Source: Toxorhynchites rutilus septentrionalis (taxonomy: Eukaryota; Arthropoda; Insecta; Diptera; Culicidae). From it: DNA of 64,000 nucleotides. The position numbers and the translations under genes are program-made. The stretch spans positions 11,533,429 through 11,597,428 of the forward strand of contig NC_073744.1 of NCBI RefSeq assembly GCF_029784135.1, in the 5' to 3' direction. The notes below the pieces were generated by a model. It saw only the letters and a program-made list of their open reading frames with translations, searched no databases and was not told the origin of the DNA. Positions 1 through 12,480 of this stretch are shown in pieces. Numbering within the stretch: the stretch's first letter is position 1; every line of letters starts with the position of its first letter.

Positions 1-884
1 TTCAAAATAGGCTATTGAAATCACCAATCGGTATATAAGCGAGCGCCGCTCGGAAATCCACTCAGTTCTAATTGAACAGCGATTGGAGCATGTTGTCGCT
101 GTTGTGGTGAAGCTCTTCATTTATCATGAAAGCGCGGATAAACGGTGTCACCAAGAGCCTGTTTGTGCACCTTAGGCCAGAAGGGAATCCATCAGGAGGA
201 GAGTGATGCCACAAACGGTTCCCCGGGAAGACATCGCTACACACACACATACACGCGCGGAATTATTTCCGTTTGGATGCCATTCAGCATCGAGAAAGTT
301 CCGGAAAGATCTAATCATTACTGGAAAATAATCTGCCAGTTCATCTGGGAATTTAAAAATACATTCATGCGAAAGAGTTTATTTCAATGTTTTCTATCCA
401 TGTAACACTGTGACCAAATATTTTTCAATCAAGTGCTATTAACTGGTGGTTATCGAGTTAGCATTAACCACTGGTGGGCTTCCAGTATCGAGGAAAATGT
501 GGAAATATCTAATCGTTGCTAGAAAATAATCTGCCAGTTCCCCTTGGAATTGAAAATTACATTCAAGCGAAAGAGTTTATTTTAATGTTTTCTATCCATA
601 AACTATCCATATAATACCTTTGGTTTTGTGATTTGTCAATCAAGTGCAGTTAGCAGGAAAGCTTTTGAAGAATATTGTTCAGAACAAGGTTTTTCGTATC
701 CTATATTGGATGCATAAAACCTTGTGCCTCCAACGTAACGCTCTCGTTTTCGAAGTCCCCCAAATATTCATTCATTCATTCATTCAGAATGGATTTAGAT
801 TCAACTTCAAACAAATGATCTCTAAATCAACGATAGTCCTACGTCACCCTTGCGGTTATACCATATATATAACCCACTTCCTGT
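1..884 (+). mobile_element. Family X TIR element, cut by the window edge
   Basis: The sequence matches 10460-11307 nearly throughout, including TATATAAGCGAGCGCC, the GGAATCCATCAGGAGGAGAG block, one diverged repeat unit (CTATTAACTGGTGGTTATCG) and the 3' end AGTCCTACGTCACCC..ATAACCCACTTCCTG. The 5' end lies left of the window. No long conserved coding frame is present. Confidence 0.85.
32..66 (+). promoter_or_regulatory. Core promoter in family X copy 1 (TATA plus initiator)
   Basis: TATATAAG at 32-39 and the arthropod initiator TCAGT at 62-66 have the A 32 bases after the first T of the TATA box, the canonical Pol II spacing. The arrangement is kept in two other copies. Confidence 0.6.
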
Positions 885-1420
885 TTTTTTAAATTTGTAT
901 TGATCTCTATTATATCTGTCATGATCTTGGTGATGATGGACTATTTTTATTTTTATTTTGTCGTTCTTATAGTTGTATTAGTTTAAAAAAAAAATAAAAG
1001 TAGTCTACAAAAGTTTGAGCGTCGCGCGCGAGACACAGATATAAAAGAAAATTAAATTGAAAGTTTTTTTTAAGTGCCGGTCTAGGAATTTTTCGTAAAG
1101 GAAATTTTCTCGATTTCTCTGAATGAGGGTATTCACAGTCAATCTAAAACAAGGCTGGCGGTTGGACTTGCGCTCTGGTGGACCACTTGGCTGCAAGGGC
1201 CTCGTCGGGACCGTATCGGCTCTGTGGCGGACATGACTGAGTATTGGCTTTTTTGGACATTGCAATTTTTTGAACTTATATCTGTAAATAAAATCAGTTC
1301 GTTTTTCATGTTTGCTAAACTGATTTCAATGTTGAAAAAAAAAATTATCTTTTAGATAACTCGTCTTGCTCAAACCTTTGTAGGGGAAGGAGGCGGGACC
1401 ATCATCATCATCATCATCAT

Positions 1421-1506
1421 CACTATAAAATAATATCCGAAGGTTTAAACAAGTGAGTAGTTCTACGTCAACAATGCGGTCGTATCTTGGACGCAACCTC
1501 CTATAA
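1421..1506 (+). mobile_element. Family A element, right-end fragment
   Basis: ATAATATCCGAAGGT, TAGTTCTACGTCAACAATGC and GGTCGTATCTTGGAC match the end of the family A element at 33722-33821. It is preceded by a short (ATC)n run at 1400-1421. Confidence 0.75.
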
Positions 1507-2375
1507 TTTTTATGAGTAAGAAAATCATGTATATATATTTGAACAAAATAGAAATAAAGGTAGTAGTTTTTTAAGTCAGAACTCACACGTAAGCGTAAAG
1601 TTTTTTTTTCAGTAAGAGAAATTTTTCACATATAGTCTGCTGACTATCCTCAGTTGACTATGACTATGCAGAACCCTGCGCGTTCATCTCGTAACCATAT
1701 TTTTTCAGCTGATAGTATCGATATCTCAGGATCTACTCGACCGATTTGGCTGTTTTTTCAGCATGTAAAACTGAATTATCCAAAGCGTTACATAGTCGTT
1801 TTTTGATATCTCATTTTTTCGATTTTTATAAGCTTCTAAACAACAATTTTATATTAAAAATAATTTATTGTTAACAAAAATGACCACCATTCTGGTAATT
1901 TTTCGAATTTTCAAAAACCCCGCTAACGCTAACGCTCAATGTGAAGTATTATCCTAAAGTTTCAAAATATCCATTGGAATTCGTTCTGCGACAACCCGTT
2001 GCTTCAGAACCGATACAACCAGCAGGGTACCGAATTTCAGACAGCACCTACGCATCCAGCGTAAGAATCATTATTCGTGCACTCAAACCAAAATACCCAC
2101 TTCACTTTATTCCTAACATCCGAAAAAAAAACACGAAAATTCCATATTTTTTCGATCCATCAGACAGAGGTCCCCCCCTGTAAAATCAATGTCTGACAGA
2201 AGAAAACAGGGACGTTCCGGAACACGCCACGCTGTTTCCAAGCGTGCTCCCGGATTTCGAACCTCCAGCAGCCCGTGTGCAAGTTAAGTGCTGCAATCAT
2301 TTCGGCGATATTTAACAACAGAACCGACATTGGCTTTCGATTCAACCAGTGGAATCGCAGTTCGAACCACGATAA

Positions 2376-2550
2376 GGCTGATGTCACATTAGGCGGATTC
2401 GCCGCCGCGGATTCCACGAGTAAAACCGCAGCGGAGGATCTACAGTGTATTGTGAATGACCCATGTCACACAGAGCGGGGCGGTTTTCAAATGGAGAAAA
2501 TAACCGTCGCGATATCCGCGGTGGCGAATCCGCCTAATGTGACATCAGCC
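2376..2550. mobile_element. MITE with TAA target duplication (Harbinger-like)
   Basis: The 175-bp element has inverted repeats of about 37 bp starting GGCTGATGTCACATTAGGCG, with one mismatch by eye. TAA flanks both ends (2373-2375 and 2551-2553). A 3-bp TAA/TTA duplication is typical of PIF/Harbinger elements. Confidence 0.8.
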
Positions 2551-2829
2551 TAAAGGTACGTGTACCGTCTCTCCTCTCTCGCTATCTCGCAACATCCACG
2601 TGGGCATCGAAAGGCCCCAACGGTGGACGAACGGCGCCGCAACGAAGAAATTATTGAATAAAAATTGTAAATTGTAATTGTAAATTGATTTAGTAGTTTT
2701 CACATATTTTCCATTTCGAACCAGCCCTATTGAACTTCTCTTTCGGTTGTGGTAGTGTCGTCCACGGTACAAGGAATTCCCCGTAGTTAGGAAGCCGACC
2801 CTGAGATAAATTAGAAAGAGGTGAGCAAA

Positions 2830-3560
2830 GCTGGGCGGTTATGAAGTAATCCATAACTTTCAATACATGCTCGGATCGCAAGGTGACAATCACGTTATTG
2901 TGATCAATACTAATGAAACACCGGCTGGATAACACGTGTGTACATTCGATGCGTCTGTTGTTGAAAACATTGCTCAAGTCATGGTAGGCGACTGCACAGC
3001 GGCGCGAGAAATTGTGATTCGTAGAAGATCAATAATCTGAAGTTCATCGTTGATATACACCGTTCAAACGACGCTCTCCATCTTCTTTAATAGTACTAAC
3101 ATTCCTAATGCTTCTAATGTTCACCATCTCAACGTAGAATAACTTGCGAACGATAAAGAGGTAGAGAGGGGACGACTGCGACTCTAGACAACAATCAGAA
3201 GCGGTGTGAGGAAGAATGCACTCACATGTGAGACGCTATCATGAGCAACGCCGACACAGCCTTTGCTGTTGCCAGGGCTAAACGCATGCATTGTCATGAT
3301 ATTGCAGCGCGTGTGTTCTACAAAACAATGAATGAAATGAAGAATGAGCTTCATAGCAACATTACACGTATTCGGTCCCACACCTTGCTGGATGTATTCG
3401 GTAGGATGGCAAAAGCGAAGATTACCTCATATGCACATTTTAGTGTAATTTCCTCAAAAAATCCAGATACGTCTACTGATCAACAACTCACCCGTATTCT
3501 GAAATCCAATCGAGTCAAAAATTATCCGAATCGATTGCAATATCGCATTCTGTGATCCGT
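2830..3560. repeat. Dispersed repeat, copy 1 (related to 55360-56220)
   Basis: It shares several blocks in the same order with 55360-56220, for example GAAATTGTGATTCG..AGAA, GTGAGACGCTATCATGAGC and CCCACAC-TTGCTGGATGTATTCG. Both copies contain a similar plus-strand frame (3241-3555 and 55857-56063) with the shared peptide VTRIRSHTLLDVF or ITRIRSHTLLDVF. I recognise no known domain in it. It may be a decayed mobile element. Confidence 0.65.
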
Positions 3561-4093
3561 TCGACTTCGTCAGATTGTGCAAATGTTGCGATTGTGTCGA
3601 AATTTCATAAATAACTCTTTAGTGAAAAGTACCGGGGAACCTGAAAATGTTTAATGGCTCACGTGGTTTGCTGAATCATTTCGAGAAGCAACGATTCTTT
3701 CTTGCCTTTCTTGCAAAACAATACACTAATTAGTAATATGTCTCAATTGTTTTCTTTATATCAATGCACACATTGCACTGAGTATTCAACGAGAGGCATC
3801 TTCCGTGCATCACCATTTAACAAGCATCAAAGATACGTCTAACAGATGCACACAGTTGCAGCGATAAGAATGAAACATCGCTAGAAAGACCGTTTGTGAA
3901 AAATCGTTTCTCGACTCTCGATCAAAACCGTCAACAAAGCTAGGAACTTCTTGCATCACAACAGAGGAGATGGAATACTTATACGCTAGCGACAGCTTAC
4001 TTACTATGTAAGGGTGGAGTTTACTTCGCAAATATTCTCTTTTCGCTATCCCCCTTCGTTGTTTCTATTCTAGCGGCGGCATGGGTTGACTGT

Positions 4094-4371
4094 TATTGAC
4101 AGCTCTGTTCGGGAAAGCACACAAATGGACAGAACAAATGTGTGGGGAAATGGGAATGTGTCTAATTTTCATCAATTTAAACCATATACAGACTATGGGA
4201 TTGTGATGTATAGCATATCAAAAAAATCTTAGAAAATTTCCGATTCGATTGGTATGCAAATCGTTAAACTCCGTTCGCAGCAAAAATAGTTAATAACGTT
4301 AACTTTATTTGATAAAAACATGACCTGTTTTCTGATTTGCACCCTTAATGTAAGACGAAGTCCTACGTCAA
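4094..4371 (-). mobile_element. Family A element, left-end fragment
   Basis: It matches 26658-26933 (AGCTCTGTTCGGGAAAGCAC, CGTTAACTTTATTT, GACCTGTTTTCTGATTTG) and ends CCTACGTCAA. No gag-like part is present. Confidence 0.7.
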
Positions 4372-4729
4372 AAATGAGAACGTCGCGCAACGAATTGAGA
4401 AAATTGATATAGAAAAGGACACGTGTAATTTTGCATGAAAACATAATTAAAATTGACTGTTCACGAGATATAACAAATTTTATATGAAGAAAATCATGTT
4501 TGTGAAATTTAACAAACAGGATTTCCATTATATAGCATTTTTTATAAATAAATTTTATAAGCATTTTTTATAGCTGCCCCGACGAACTTCATTCCGCCCA
4601 AAATAGATTTTTTGATTTGAATACTTCCAGAATCCACGTTTTCTTACTATGTGAACGTTAGTGAGTCCAATCACTGAACTCTTCATTGATTGATTACCCT
4701 TTGACCCTTTACCTTTACCCTTTCCTTTT

Positions 4730-6992
4730 ACTATAGGTTGTCTAGTACTTCTACAAAAATTCGTCCTTATAATATGAAATTATTTTCAGGCACAATTCTC
4801 GTTCAAGATTCATCAAGCATTTGGAAATAACACGTTTCTCCGTTGCATGAAATACATGTTTGATACAGAGAATATTACAAAATAAAGATAGCTCAAATCG
4901 GACCATTCCTTCCTCGGGTTTAGGGCACACCAACACACTTGGCCTTCCATTTTTGTTTATATAGACAGAAGATATAGGAATGCGTTATTCCGTCTGGAAA
5001 TCCTTTTCCACTTTCGAACAAAAATCAATTTCGTTAGCGCCAACATCAAATGGACTAACAACGCTAAGCTAATCGTAGAACATATGGGAATTCAATTTTC
5101 CGAATTTTGCGATTTTTCTCTCCACTATATTGATCTACGGGAAGAGACGAATACAACGAAATATGGATGACTCAAATCAAACCATTCCTTCCTCGGGTTT
5201 TGTGCTTACCAACAGATTTTGCCTTACATTTTTATTTATATAGATGATAATGACAAGGTTATAATAGTTATAAAATAAATAGTGATTTGAGATATAAAAG
5301 TTTTCGACAATAAATTTAATTTTAAGTCTTTTGTGCAATGTTTTCTTTTATTATTTCTCTAGAAAGTTCATTCACTTTCAAGCTTTGTTTAACACAATAT
5401 TTTAGTTAGACTTTTGAATTACGAGTAACGATTTTTTGAAAATAGTTGATTGTTCATACATCCTTATAAAAAATCGCAATTAAAATTGGCCATACAATAA
5501 TAAAAATTGTAATTTTATGTTCCACTTTACGTACAAAGTTTTTAAACAATTTAATTTGACATGACATTGCTCAGAAGCGTGGTAAATAATCAAACATCAT
5601 TTTTGCTACTGTGATCTATATGGATAAAAATGCTATTGAAATCGATCTTCGTTTGAAGGTGGAAATGGATTTTCAGGTGCAATAACGCACTCCTATATCA
5701 TCTACACTGCGTTTCACAACTATAGAACCACTCATTATTTCTGAGTTTCCGGAGATATGTAAGAAGTCGGTTGAATTGATGTACATAGTATAGAGTACAA
5801 TAACTGTCTTCATTTATAAGACTGGCCACTTCAACTTTATTTTTGTGTTCAGGCGCGAAACATTAAAAAAACTATAATTCCAGTGTTTCATAACGATAGA
5901 ACCAGATGGAAAAACTCTCACTCCTTTACAAAATTAACGCCAATTTAACATGAATTACGATAAGTTTCGAATTCGTAGGTCATCTTTTGTTCTCAATCAG
6001 TTCAAATAACCCATTCGGGGTGGTTACGACCAAGCTGCGCCATGTTGTAGTGGATATCTCGTTCTACGCAGAGGATACTGCTCGTTTAAGCTCTTCAAAT
6101 CACTCATACTGCTGGTAAGCTGCATCTACTATTCGTCCGATCACTCCTCATAAGTTCCTGACAGGATTTTGATTTAGTAAACGAGCTGGCCAGTCCAAAA
6201 TCCGAAGCCCCTATTCATTAAACCATGCCATGACCTTCCAGGTTTTATGTATTGATGCCAAATTACCCAATTATCACATTGTTTTTGATGCAAAACAGCC
6301 GTAAATGGTACTTAAGTACATCGTTGCACTTCTGACTGTTCATTCGTGTTGGTGGTAAGCTATCTAGAACAGGCCTTTTTGAGAAAATTGTACTCTACAC
6401 TATATACTTCAATTCAATCGACTTCTGACATATCTCCGGAAACTCTGAAAAAATGAGTGGTTCTATAGTTGTGAAACGCAGTGTATATCTATATAGATAA
6501 AAACGGAAGGCCAAATGTGTTGCTAAGCGCAACACCCGAAGAAGGAATGGTCCGATTTGAGTCGTCTTTATTTTGTTGTATTTGTCTTGGCCCATCAATA
6601 TAGCGGATAGAAAAATCGGAAAATTTACGGAAAACTCTGAAGGAAGCTCGAAAAATTTGGTAATATATGTTTGAAAATTACATCATGATAAGCGTTGTCG
6701 GTCCATTCGATGTTTGCGCTCACGAAATTGATCTTTGTTTGAAGGTGGAAATTGATTTTCAGGCGAAATAACGCATTCCTATCTACATAAATGAAAAAGG
6801 AAGGCCAAATGTGTTGCTAATCGTAAAATCCGAAGAAGGAAAGGTCCCTTTTGAGCCGTGTTCATTTTGCTGTATTTGTTGTATTCTGCCCATAGAACAA
6901 TGTTATGATGAGAAACAGTTTAGAAATTTGTTCTAAAGAATTCGTATCAAAATAATAATTTTGTGCGGGACGAAGTTCGCCGGGTCAGCTAG
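4730..6992. mobile_element. Cluster of Helitron-like non-autonomous pieces
   Basis: Repeated blocks of the type TATA-ATAAAAA-GGAAGGCC followed by GAAGGAATGGTCCGATTTGA occur in both orientations near 4962, 5245, 6487 and 6786. The last ends at 6992 with a hairpin and GGGTCAGCTAG before T. The start/end pattern fits Helitrons. No Rep/helicase coding sequence is present. Confidence 0.5.
5705..6483 (-). mobile_element. Deleted Tc1-like element
   Basis: Inverted repeats of about 95 bp begin CACTGCGTTTCACAACTATA, flanked by TA (5703-5704 and 6484-6485). Minus-strand DNA around 6010-6260 encodes a degenerate Tc1 transposase C terminus (DWPARLLNQNPV region, the counterpart of the WPA-SPDLNPIE block), with frameshifts and stops. 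The N-terminal half is deleted. It is inserted in a Helitron-like piece. Confidence 0.75.
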
Positions 6993-6999
6993 TTAAATA

Positions 7000-8230
7000 T
7001 TCAAATTAGTTGGCGTTGTCCCACAGTTTATATGCAATCTTTGTTGCAAGCTATCAAGCACTTGAACACAATTTGAGCATCCTGAATATCTTCCAATTCG
7101 CATGCCCAAAGGTATAGTGTCGCCACCTATAATAATTTTATGTTACCATGAAATAGGTTTACCTCTTTTCGGATTAGCATGCCTGGATCAATGTCTAATT
7201 TTTCGAATCTTCAATTCAAATAATTGATCTTTGTTATCTGAATGCTTGAAGCGCGTAGTACTTATCCTCATTGATTTTAAAATCATAAGAAGATTTTTTT
7301 CAATATTTTCACTTAGCCATAATAACGATTATATAAAGTCATTATTAGACAAAATTTAAATTCAATATTTCTTCGCCACATACAGAACATTAAATACTCT
7401 ATTACAAAGCAATTCTTTTTTTCTCATGGCAAACGTAATTTTCATTCATAATTTCCATCAGAAATGCATATGCATTCTTCTCGGAAATCCATCACCATGT
7501 TTGCTTCATGCACACAATTTGTTTCAGCCTCTTACTTGCGTACATGCTACTATCATCATGCAATATTGAACGCAAGCGCAGAGATATCGTGCATACAATC
7601 TCGTGGTTTTGTGTGCAAGCGATCTCCGGTGAACATAATGTTGTGAGTGAACTGCCGTCGGTGCTGCGCGGCAGATGGTTCATGCGTTGCAGATTCCAAA
7701 ACGCAGTAGTGGCGGATCTCACAAATGGGCATACACTGGAGACAAACATTAGTAAATGAAGCTACCAAATCTTTAGTTTCAACATTGGTAAAATGTACAA
7801 ATTTTTTGTACATATTACCAAAATTCGGTAAAACTGATGTCAGATGTAATGTACATCCCTACCAGAGATTCGTACATTTTACTTCATGCCATTTGTAACC
7901 TTCAATGTTTTCATTCCTAGCGACTGTGAAGTGCGCACTTCGTAATCGCCATTTTTTTGTGGAAGCGAAGCAATTCGGAGGTAAGCATTTGTTTTTGTTA
8001 TGTTTCCGTTCTTATCTAATGTTTTCTCTATGTTGGTAAATTCTAGATATTCCGAAATATACTCATTTTGGACAACGTTTCTTCTATTCTACTACTGATA
8101 GAAGCATTTCCATTTGCGATCAATCGTAAACGAACATTTTACAACAGCCATGATTCGATGCTAATATTTGGCGATACAAACTAGGGAAAGGAAGAACCAA
8201 TAACGATTCACCATCGGTCCGTGCAAACGG
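7000..8230. other. Intergenic, no gene recognised
   Basis: AT-rich DNA. A short palindrome lies near 7788-7822 (GGTAAAATGTACAAA..TTTGTACATATTACC). Overlapping short frames at 7464-7813 show no motif. Confidence 0.5.
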
Positions 8231-8539
8231 TATCAAATGAGCGTATCTTTTCGTCGACCAACGGCAGCGACCAGCGAATCAACAAGTGCAGCTGATTCCA
8301 GCACGAATAGCTCTTCTGTTTCTTCACTGGAGCATCGAAAATCCCTATCAGGCTCAGGTGCAGGCAAGAATCAATGAAGGAGGAGCAAGCTACGCTACCG
8401 CAAGTATAGTCATTTGCTCATAAAATTTACAAGGTATGGCCTTCCGATGAACGAAAGTAGATTTTTCGATCATCTTTTCATTCGTTTTCCAGATGTATCG
8501 AAACTCTCCAGGAAAAGTGTCGTCATTCGTTTTTTCTAC

Positions 8540-10200
8540 AAACTGATAACCTCTGCGTGATAATGATGTGTCAGGAAGATCCAATCAACTGCTTTTCTCA
8601 ACCGGAGGATGACATGGAACATGAAGAACGTCAGAACCGACTACGTGCTCTGTGCAATCATCAGGATCTGTTCCAGGAGGAGAGTGTTGAATTTGATACT
8701 GGAAAGCATCGACAAAATCAATGTCATATCGTCACTAGGTTTCATGATTTCCTCCTGGCTAGTGATGAAACAGTTGGGAGTCGATATCCGGATATCTGTT
8801 CCAACTACTAGCGGTTGTCATCAAGGAAAACTCATTTTGCTAACTCAAATCATTTTAATTGGATGATTTTGTATGTGTTTTGTTCACTGTGCGTTGGTAA
8901 TGGTCGGTAATCCTAATATCCTCGTTCATCGTGTTGAGGAATCTAGGGTGTACCAGAAATGTTACTTTGAAATTACTATGGACCATAACGGACAAACGTG
9001 CACAAACATGACACCGCGTTTGCGAATTAATTGGGCCAATACTGCTGAATATGTTGAGGATGTAAAAATGGGGCGAAAATGACGTTGGTAATAATTTGCA
9101 TACTCATGATTCCGGACGTGACAAAACTATTCATCGCAAAAGGAATGGAATTGCACGCTAGATCTCAGCGTCTCGGTGATACGGTTTATGTTCAATGGAG
9201 AGCCAATGCATGTTTGATTTTAATCTAACTTGAATGTTTTTTTTTCCGGTGATGAGCTGCTCGTCGAAGCTAAGTTGTCAATTTTATTTTGGTTTCCGCG
9301 TTTCTGTCTGCGATGTTGAACCCTAAGATGGAAGAATTCGGCGGTATGCTGGTCGAGAGCACTCACAACTTGTGAGACAAAGAGCGAATTCAACAAAGTT
9401 AAACAAAGACAACGGAAACCATCGTAGCTCCCATTCAGTTCCGTACAGCATATACGGCTATGGCGACTATCAGAAAGCTGTTGATCTATGGATACAATTC
9501 GGACCAACAAACTGGTGAGACGAATGAGCCCCTTGCGGCGGAAGCATTCAGACAGAACTTCGCAACCATCAGAACGCACCTAGCGGAGAAGACGTATGCT
9601 GTTATGTCAAGAAAGACATACTTTTAGTTTGAGGTACGGACTGTGGGACTGATGAGGGTTTGTAAAAGTAGTTTTTTGTTAACAATCTGTTTGAATTATT
9701 TTTTTTTGTTTCAGCAGGACTGCAATTCCGAAACGATGTTGGGGAACGATGATCCATCGTGTGCTTTTGATGGCTACAATATAAGCATGAGCACAAATAT
9801 CGAATCCGATTGTTCAATACGACCAATCACGACCCCTCAATCCAATGTAGTCGTTCTGTCCCAAATTCCTACTGAAGACACATTTCCACTGCCTCATTAA
9901 ATGGGCAAGTAAACTACACCTGCGCAGGGTCGAAGATTTCGGTAGGCGATACCTGGTCGGAAACGTAATCGTTTTCTTCTTAAATATCCTCGACAAGATC
10001 GTAAGTAGACCCATTCTGTAAATCTTAAATTTATATTTTTAATACCATTAATATATCAATATTTCTTTTCTTCTTCAGAGCACGAGAGGAATAAATACGA
10101 ACTAAGAGTACTGGGTACTGGTGTCATCGACTTCCTGCTAATCAGCGCCCCATTCTCTAGAGACAGCGATGCAGTAGAAGGAGTTATTGCGACGAGAATT
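8540..10200 (+). pseudogene. Ryanodine receptor (RyR) gene fragment, decayed, introns retained
   Basis: Successive plus-strand stretches resemble the central cytoplasmic part of the insect ryanodine receptor, the calcium-release channel of the sarco/endoplasmic reticulum. In order: PEDDMEHEERQNRLRAL and LNLILESIDKIN (8590-8760); a SPRY-like piece VYQKCYFEITMDHNGQ..RLRINWANTAEY (8945-9060); VIRFMFNGEPM and FFPVMSCSSKLSC (9180-9290); a RyR-repeat-like piece with LLIYGYNSDQQTGE (9480-9520); FEVRTVGLMR; and after an intron MLGNDDPSCAFDGYN (9735-9780). An intron at about 9660-9715 has a TTTTTGTTTCAG acceptor; another, 10001-10078, runs GTAAGT to TTCTTCAG. Stops and frame changes break it throughout, and the block between the first and second pieces is mostly missing. 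Intron retention means a DNA-level copy, not a retrocopy. Alignment is by eye from family knowledge. Confidence 0.75.
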
Positions 10201-10226
10201 ATTGTTGTTTTCATATTTTACTTTTT

Positions 10227-11307
10227 TTGACGTAGGACTACGTCTTTCATTTCTATACCGGGGTGTAAAATCAAAGTTTCGAAAACGAAAGCGTTACGCC
10301 GGAGACCGAGATTTTGAGTGTTAATAGCTCCTAAACAACTGAACGAAATGGTATGATAAACACTTCATTCGAAAGATAAAATGTCTACGCGTTACATACT
10401 TGTAACTTTTTGATCCAAAAACTTGGTTCAATAGTCTTAAAATTGATTTCAAAACAGGCTATTGAAATCACCAATCGGTATATAAGCGAGCGCCACTCGG
10501 AAATCCACTCAGTACTAATTGAACAGCGATTGGAGCATGTTGTCGCTGTTGTGGTGAAGCTCTTCGTTTATCATGAAAGCGCGGATGAACGGTGTCACCA
10601 AGAGCCTGTTTGTGCACCCTATGCCAGAAGGGAATCCATCAGGAGGAGAGTGATGCTACAAACGGTTCCCCGGGAAGATCTCGAAGCAGCCGCTACACAC
10701 ACACACATACACGCACGGAATTCTTTCCGTTTGGATCGAGAAAGATCCGGAAAATAATCTGCCAGTTCCTCTAGGAATTTAAAAATACATTCATGTGAAA
10801 GAGTTTATTTGAATGTTTTCTATCCATGTAACACTGTGACCAAATATGTTTCAATCAAGTGCTATTAACAGATGGTTATCGAGTTAGCATTAACCACTGG
10901 TGGGCTTCCAGTATCGAGGAAAATGTGGAAATATCTAATCGTTACTGAAAATAATCTGCCAGTTCCTCTGGGAATTTAAAATTACATTCATATGAAAGAG
11001 TTTATTTTAATGTTTTCTATCCATGTAACACTGTGACCAAATACATTAGGTTTTGTGATTTTTCAATCAATCGCAATCAACAGGATAGCTTCTGAAGATT
11101 ATTCTTCTCCATCAGTAGGATATTTCCGTATCCAATATTGGATGCATAAAACCTTGTGCCTCCAACGTAACGCTCTCGTTTTCGAAGTTCTCCAAATATT
11201 CATTCATTCAGAATGAATTCAGATTCAACTTCATACAAATGATCTCTAAATCAACGATAGTCCTACGTCACCCTTGTGGTTATACCATAGATATAACCCA
11301 CTTCCTG
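10227..11307 (+). mobile_element. Family X TIR element, compact full copy
   Basis: It runs from TTGACGTAGGACTACGTC to ATAACCCACTTCCTG (1,081 bp). Subterminal inverted blocks are present: TTCGAAAACGAAAGCGTTACG near the 5' end and CGTAACGCTCTCGTTTTCGA near the 3' end. Inside are the promoter-like block, a short frame, and two units of the 200-bp repeat that is hugely expanded in the copy at 14784. It is probably non-autonomous. Confidence 0.85.
10479..10513 (+). promoter_or_regulatory. Core promoter in family X copy 2
   Basis: TATATAAG (10479-10486) and TCAGT (10509-10513) have the same 32-base spacing as copy 1. The interval between them (CGAGCGCC-CTCGGAAATCC) is conserved. Confidence 0.6.
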
Positions 11308-11975
11308 TTTTATTATTGTAGAACTATTGAAATTATAGAATAAGTTATTAGTGAAATATTATATAACATGTTATCAAACACAGGATTTTAAATAAAACAA
11401 AAAGGAAAAAAATATTATTTTAACCCTGATGATTAACTCTTACAATTGAGAAACAACATTTCTACTGATATCGTTCCAAAGGTTAATCAACAAACGCCCT
11501 TTATTGAACCGACAAATCACCTTCATTGAGCTGATATTGATCCAACACTGGACCAGTAGTACAGTCCGGATCGTAGTTTCGTTTGACATATAAACCTACC
11601 AATCTGTTTTCGTAGAATGTACCAATGATTAGTAGGGTAGAAAATCACTCGGGAATTGGTAACATGTACCAAAAAATTAGTAATATTTACTAATGATTCC
11701 TCTCAGTGTATAAAGCTGGGTCATGCGAGTAGTATATCAAATTGGTTGTCAAAAAGAATCCAATCGAAATGTCAAGAAAGATCCGATAATCAGGAGGGGA
11801 TAGAAGTGTTACTTTTCTTTTAATAATCTACTACAGAGAGAAAGTATTGTTGTGAAACGCAAAAATAATCGGAATAAATTGAAAGAATGAATTACATTTT
11901 TGACATACATGTCATGTCTATGTCTTTGATTTCTATATAGGGGGGTCACTCTACGAAAAATGTAACGATTCATTA
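11308..11975. other. Intergenic, repeat-like, no gene
   Basis: No coding sequence recognised. 11760-11960 resembles 63240-63440 (CAGGAGGGGA, TTACTTTTCTT, AAAAATAATCG-A), so both are parts of a dispersed repeat. Confidence 0.5.
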
Positions 11976-12092
11976 GGGGCTGTCCACATACCACGTGGAC
12001 AACTTTAGGGGGGGTAGGGGTTACAAAAATGTCCACGTTTGTCCACGGTGAGGGGGGAGGGGGTCTATATCACATCCACGTGGACACTATTT
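11976..12092. mobile_element. Palindromic MITE end, GGGGCTGTCCACAT family
   Basis: GGGGCTGTCCACATACCACG is followed by G-rich tracts and repeated TCCACGT motifs (CACGTGGAC). It resembles the inverted stretch at 30338-30458. The opposite terminus is not present here. Confidence 0.6.
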
Positions 12093-12480
12093 TGAAAAAC
12101 AAATATATATCTGTGTTCAACAATATAAGAAAAATATTCTGCATTGCAAGCAAATCTATACGTATTTCTGCTGTCTGATAGCACTGCGCGGTAGAAATTC
12201 TATATTCATACATATCGTTGAAATTTTTGCCGAAATTTGTATTCAGAGAGTATCGCACATGAGCTGAGAGCTATCGATTTGTTTTAATTGATTTTAAAGA
12301 ATCTTACGTTATCATTATCGATCAGAATTGGGACGCTATTATCGGCAGGATTCAGATACCACTAAAGCATGTTGGAATGTTGTAATATTAATAAAACACG
12401 ACATTGTTTTCGATGTTTCGATTCAGTTTCCGCTCTCAATGTAAAAACCGCTTCGTTTATGTTATTCAAGAACTCGAACA

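Noticed and set aside
9220..9579. Minus-strand 119-codon frame as a gene
   Set aside because: It lies antisense to the RyR-like pseudogene, whose plus-strand pieces explain the sequence better.
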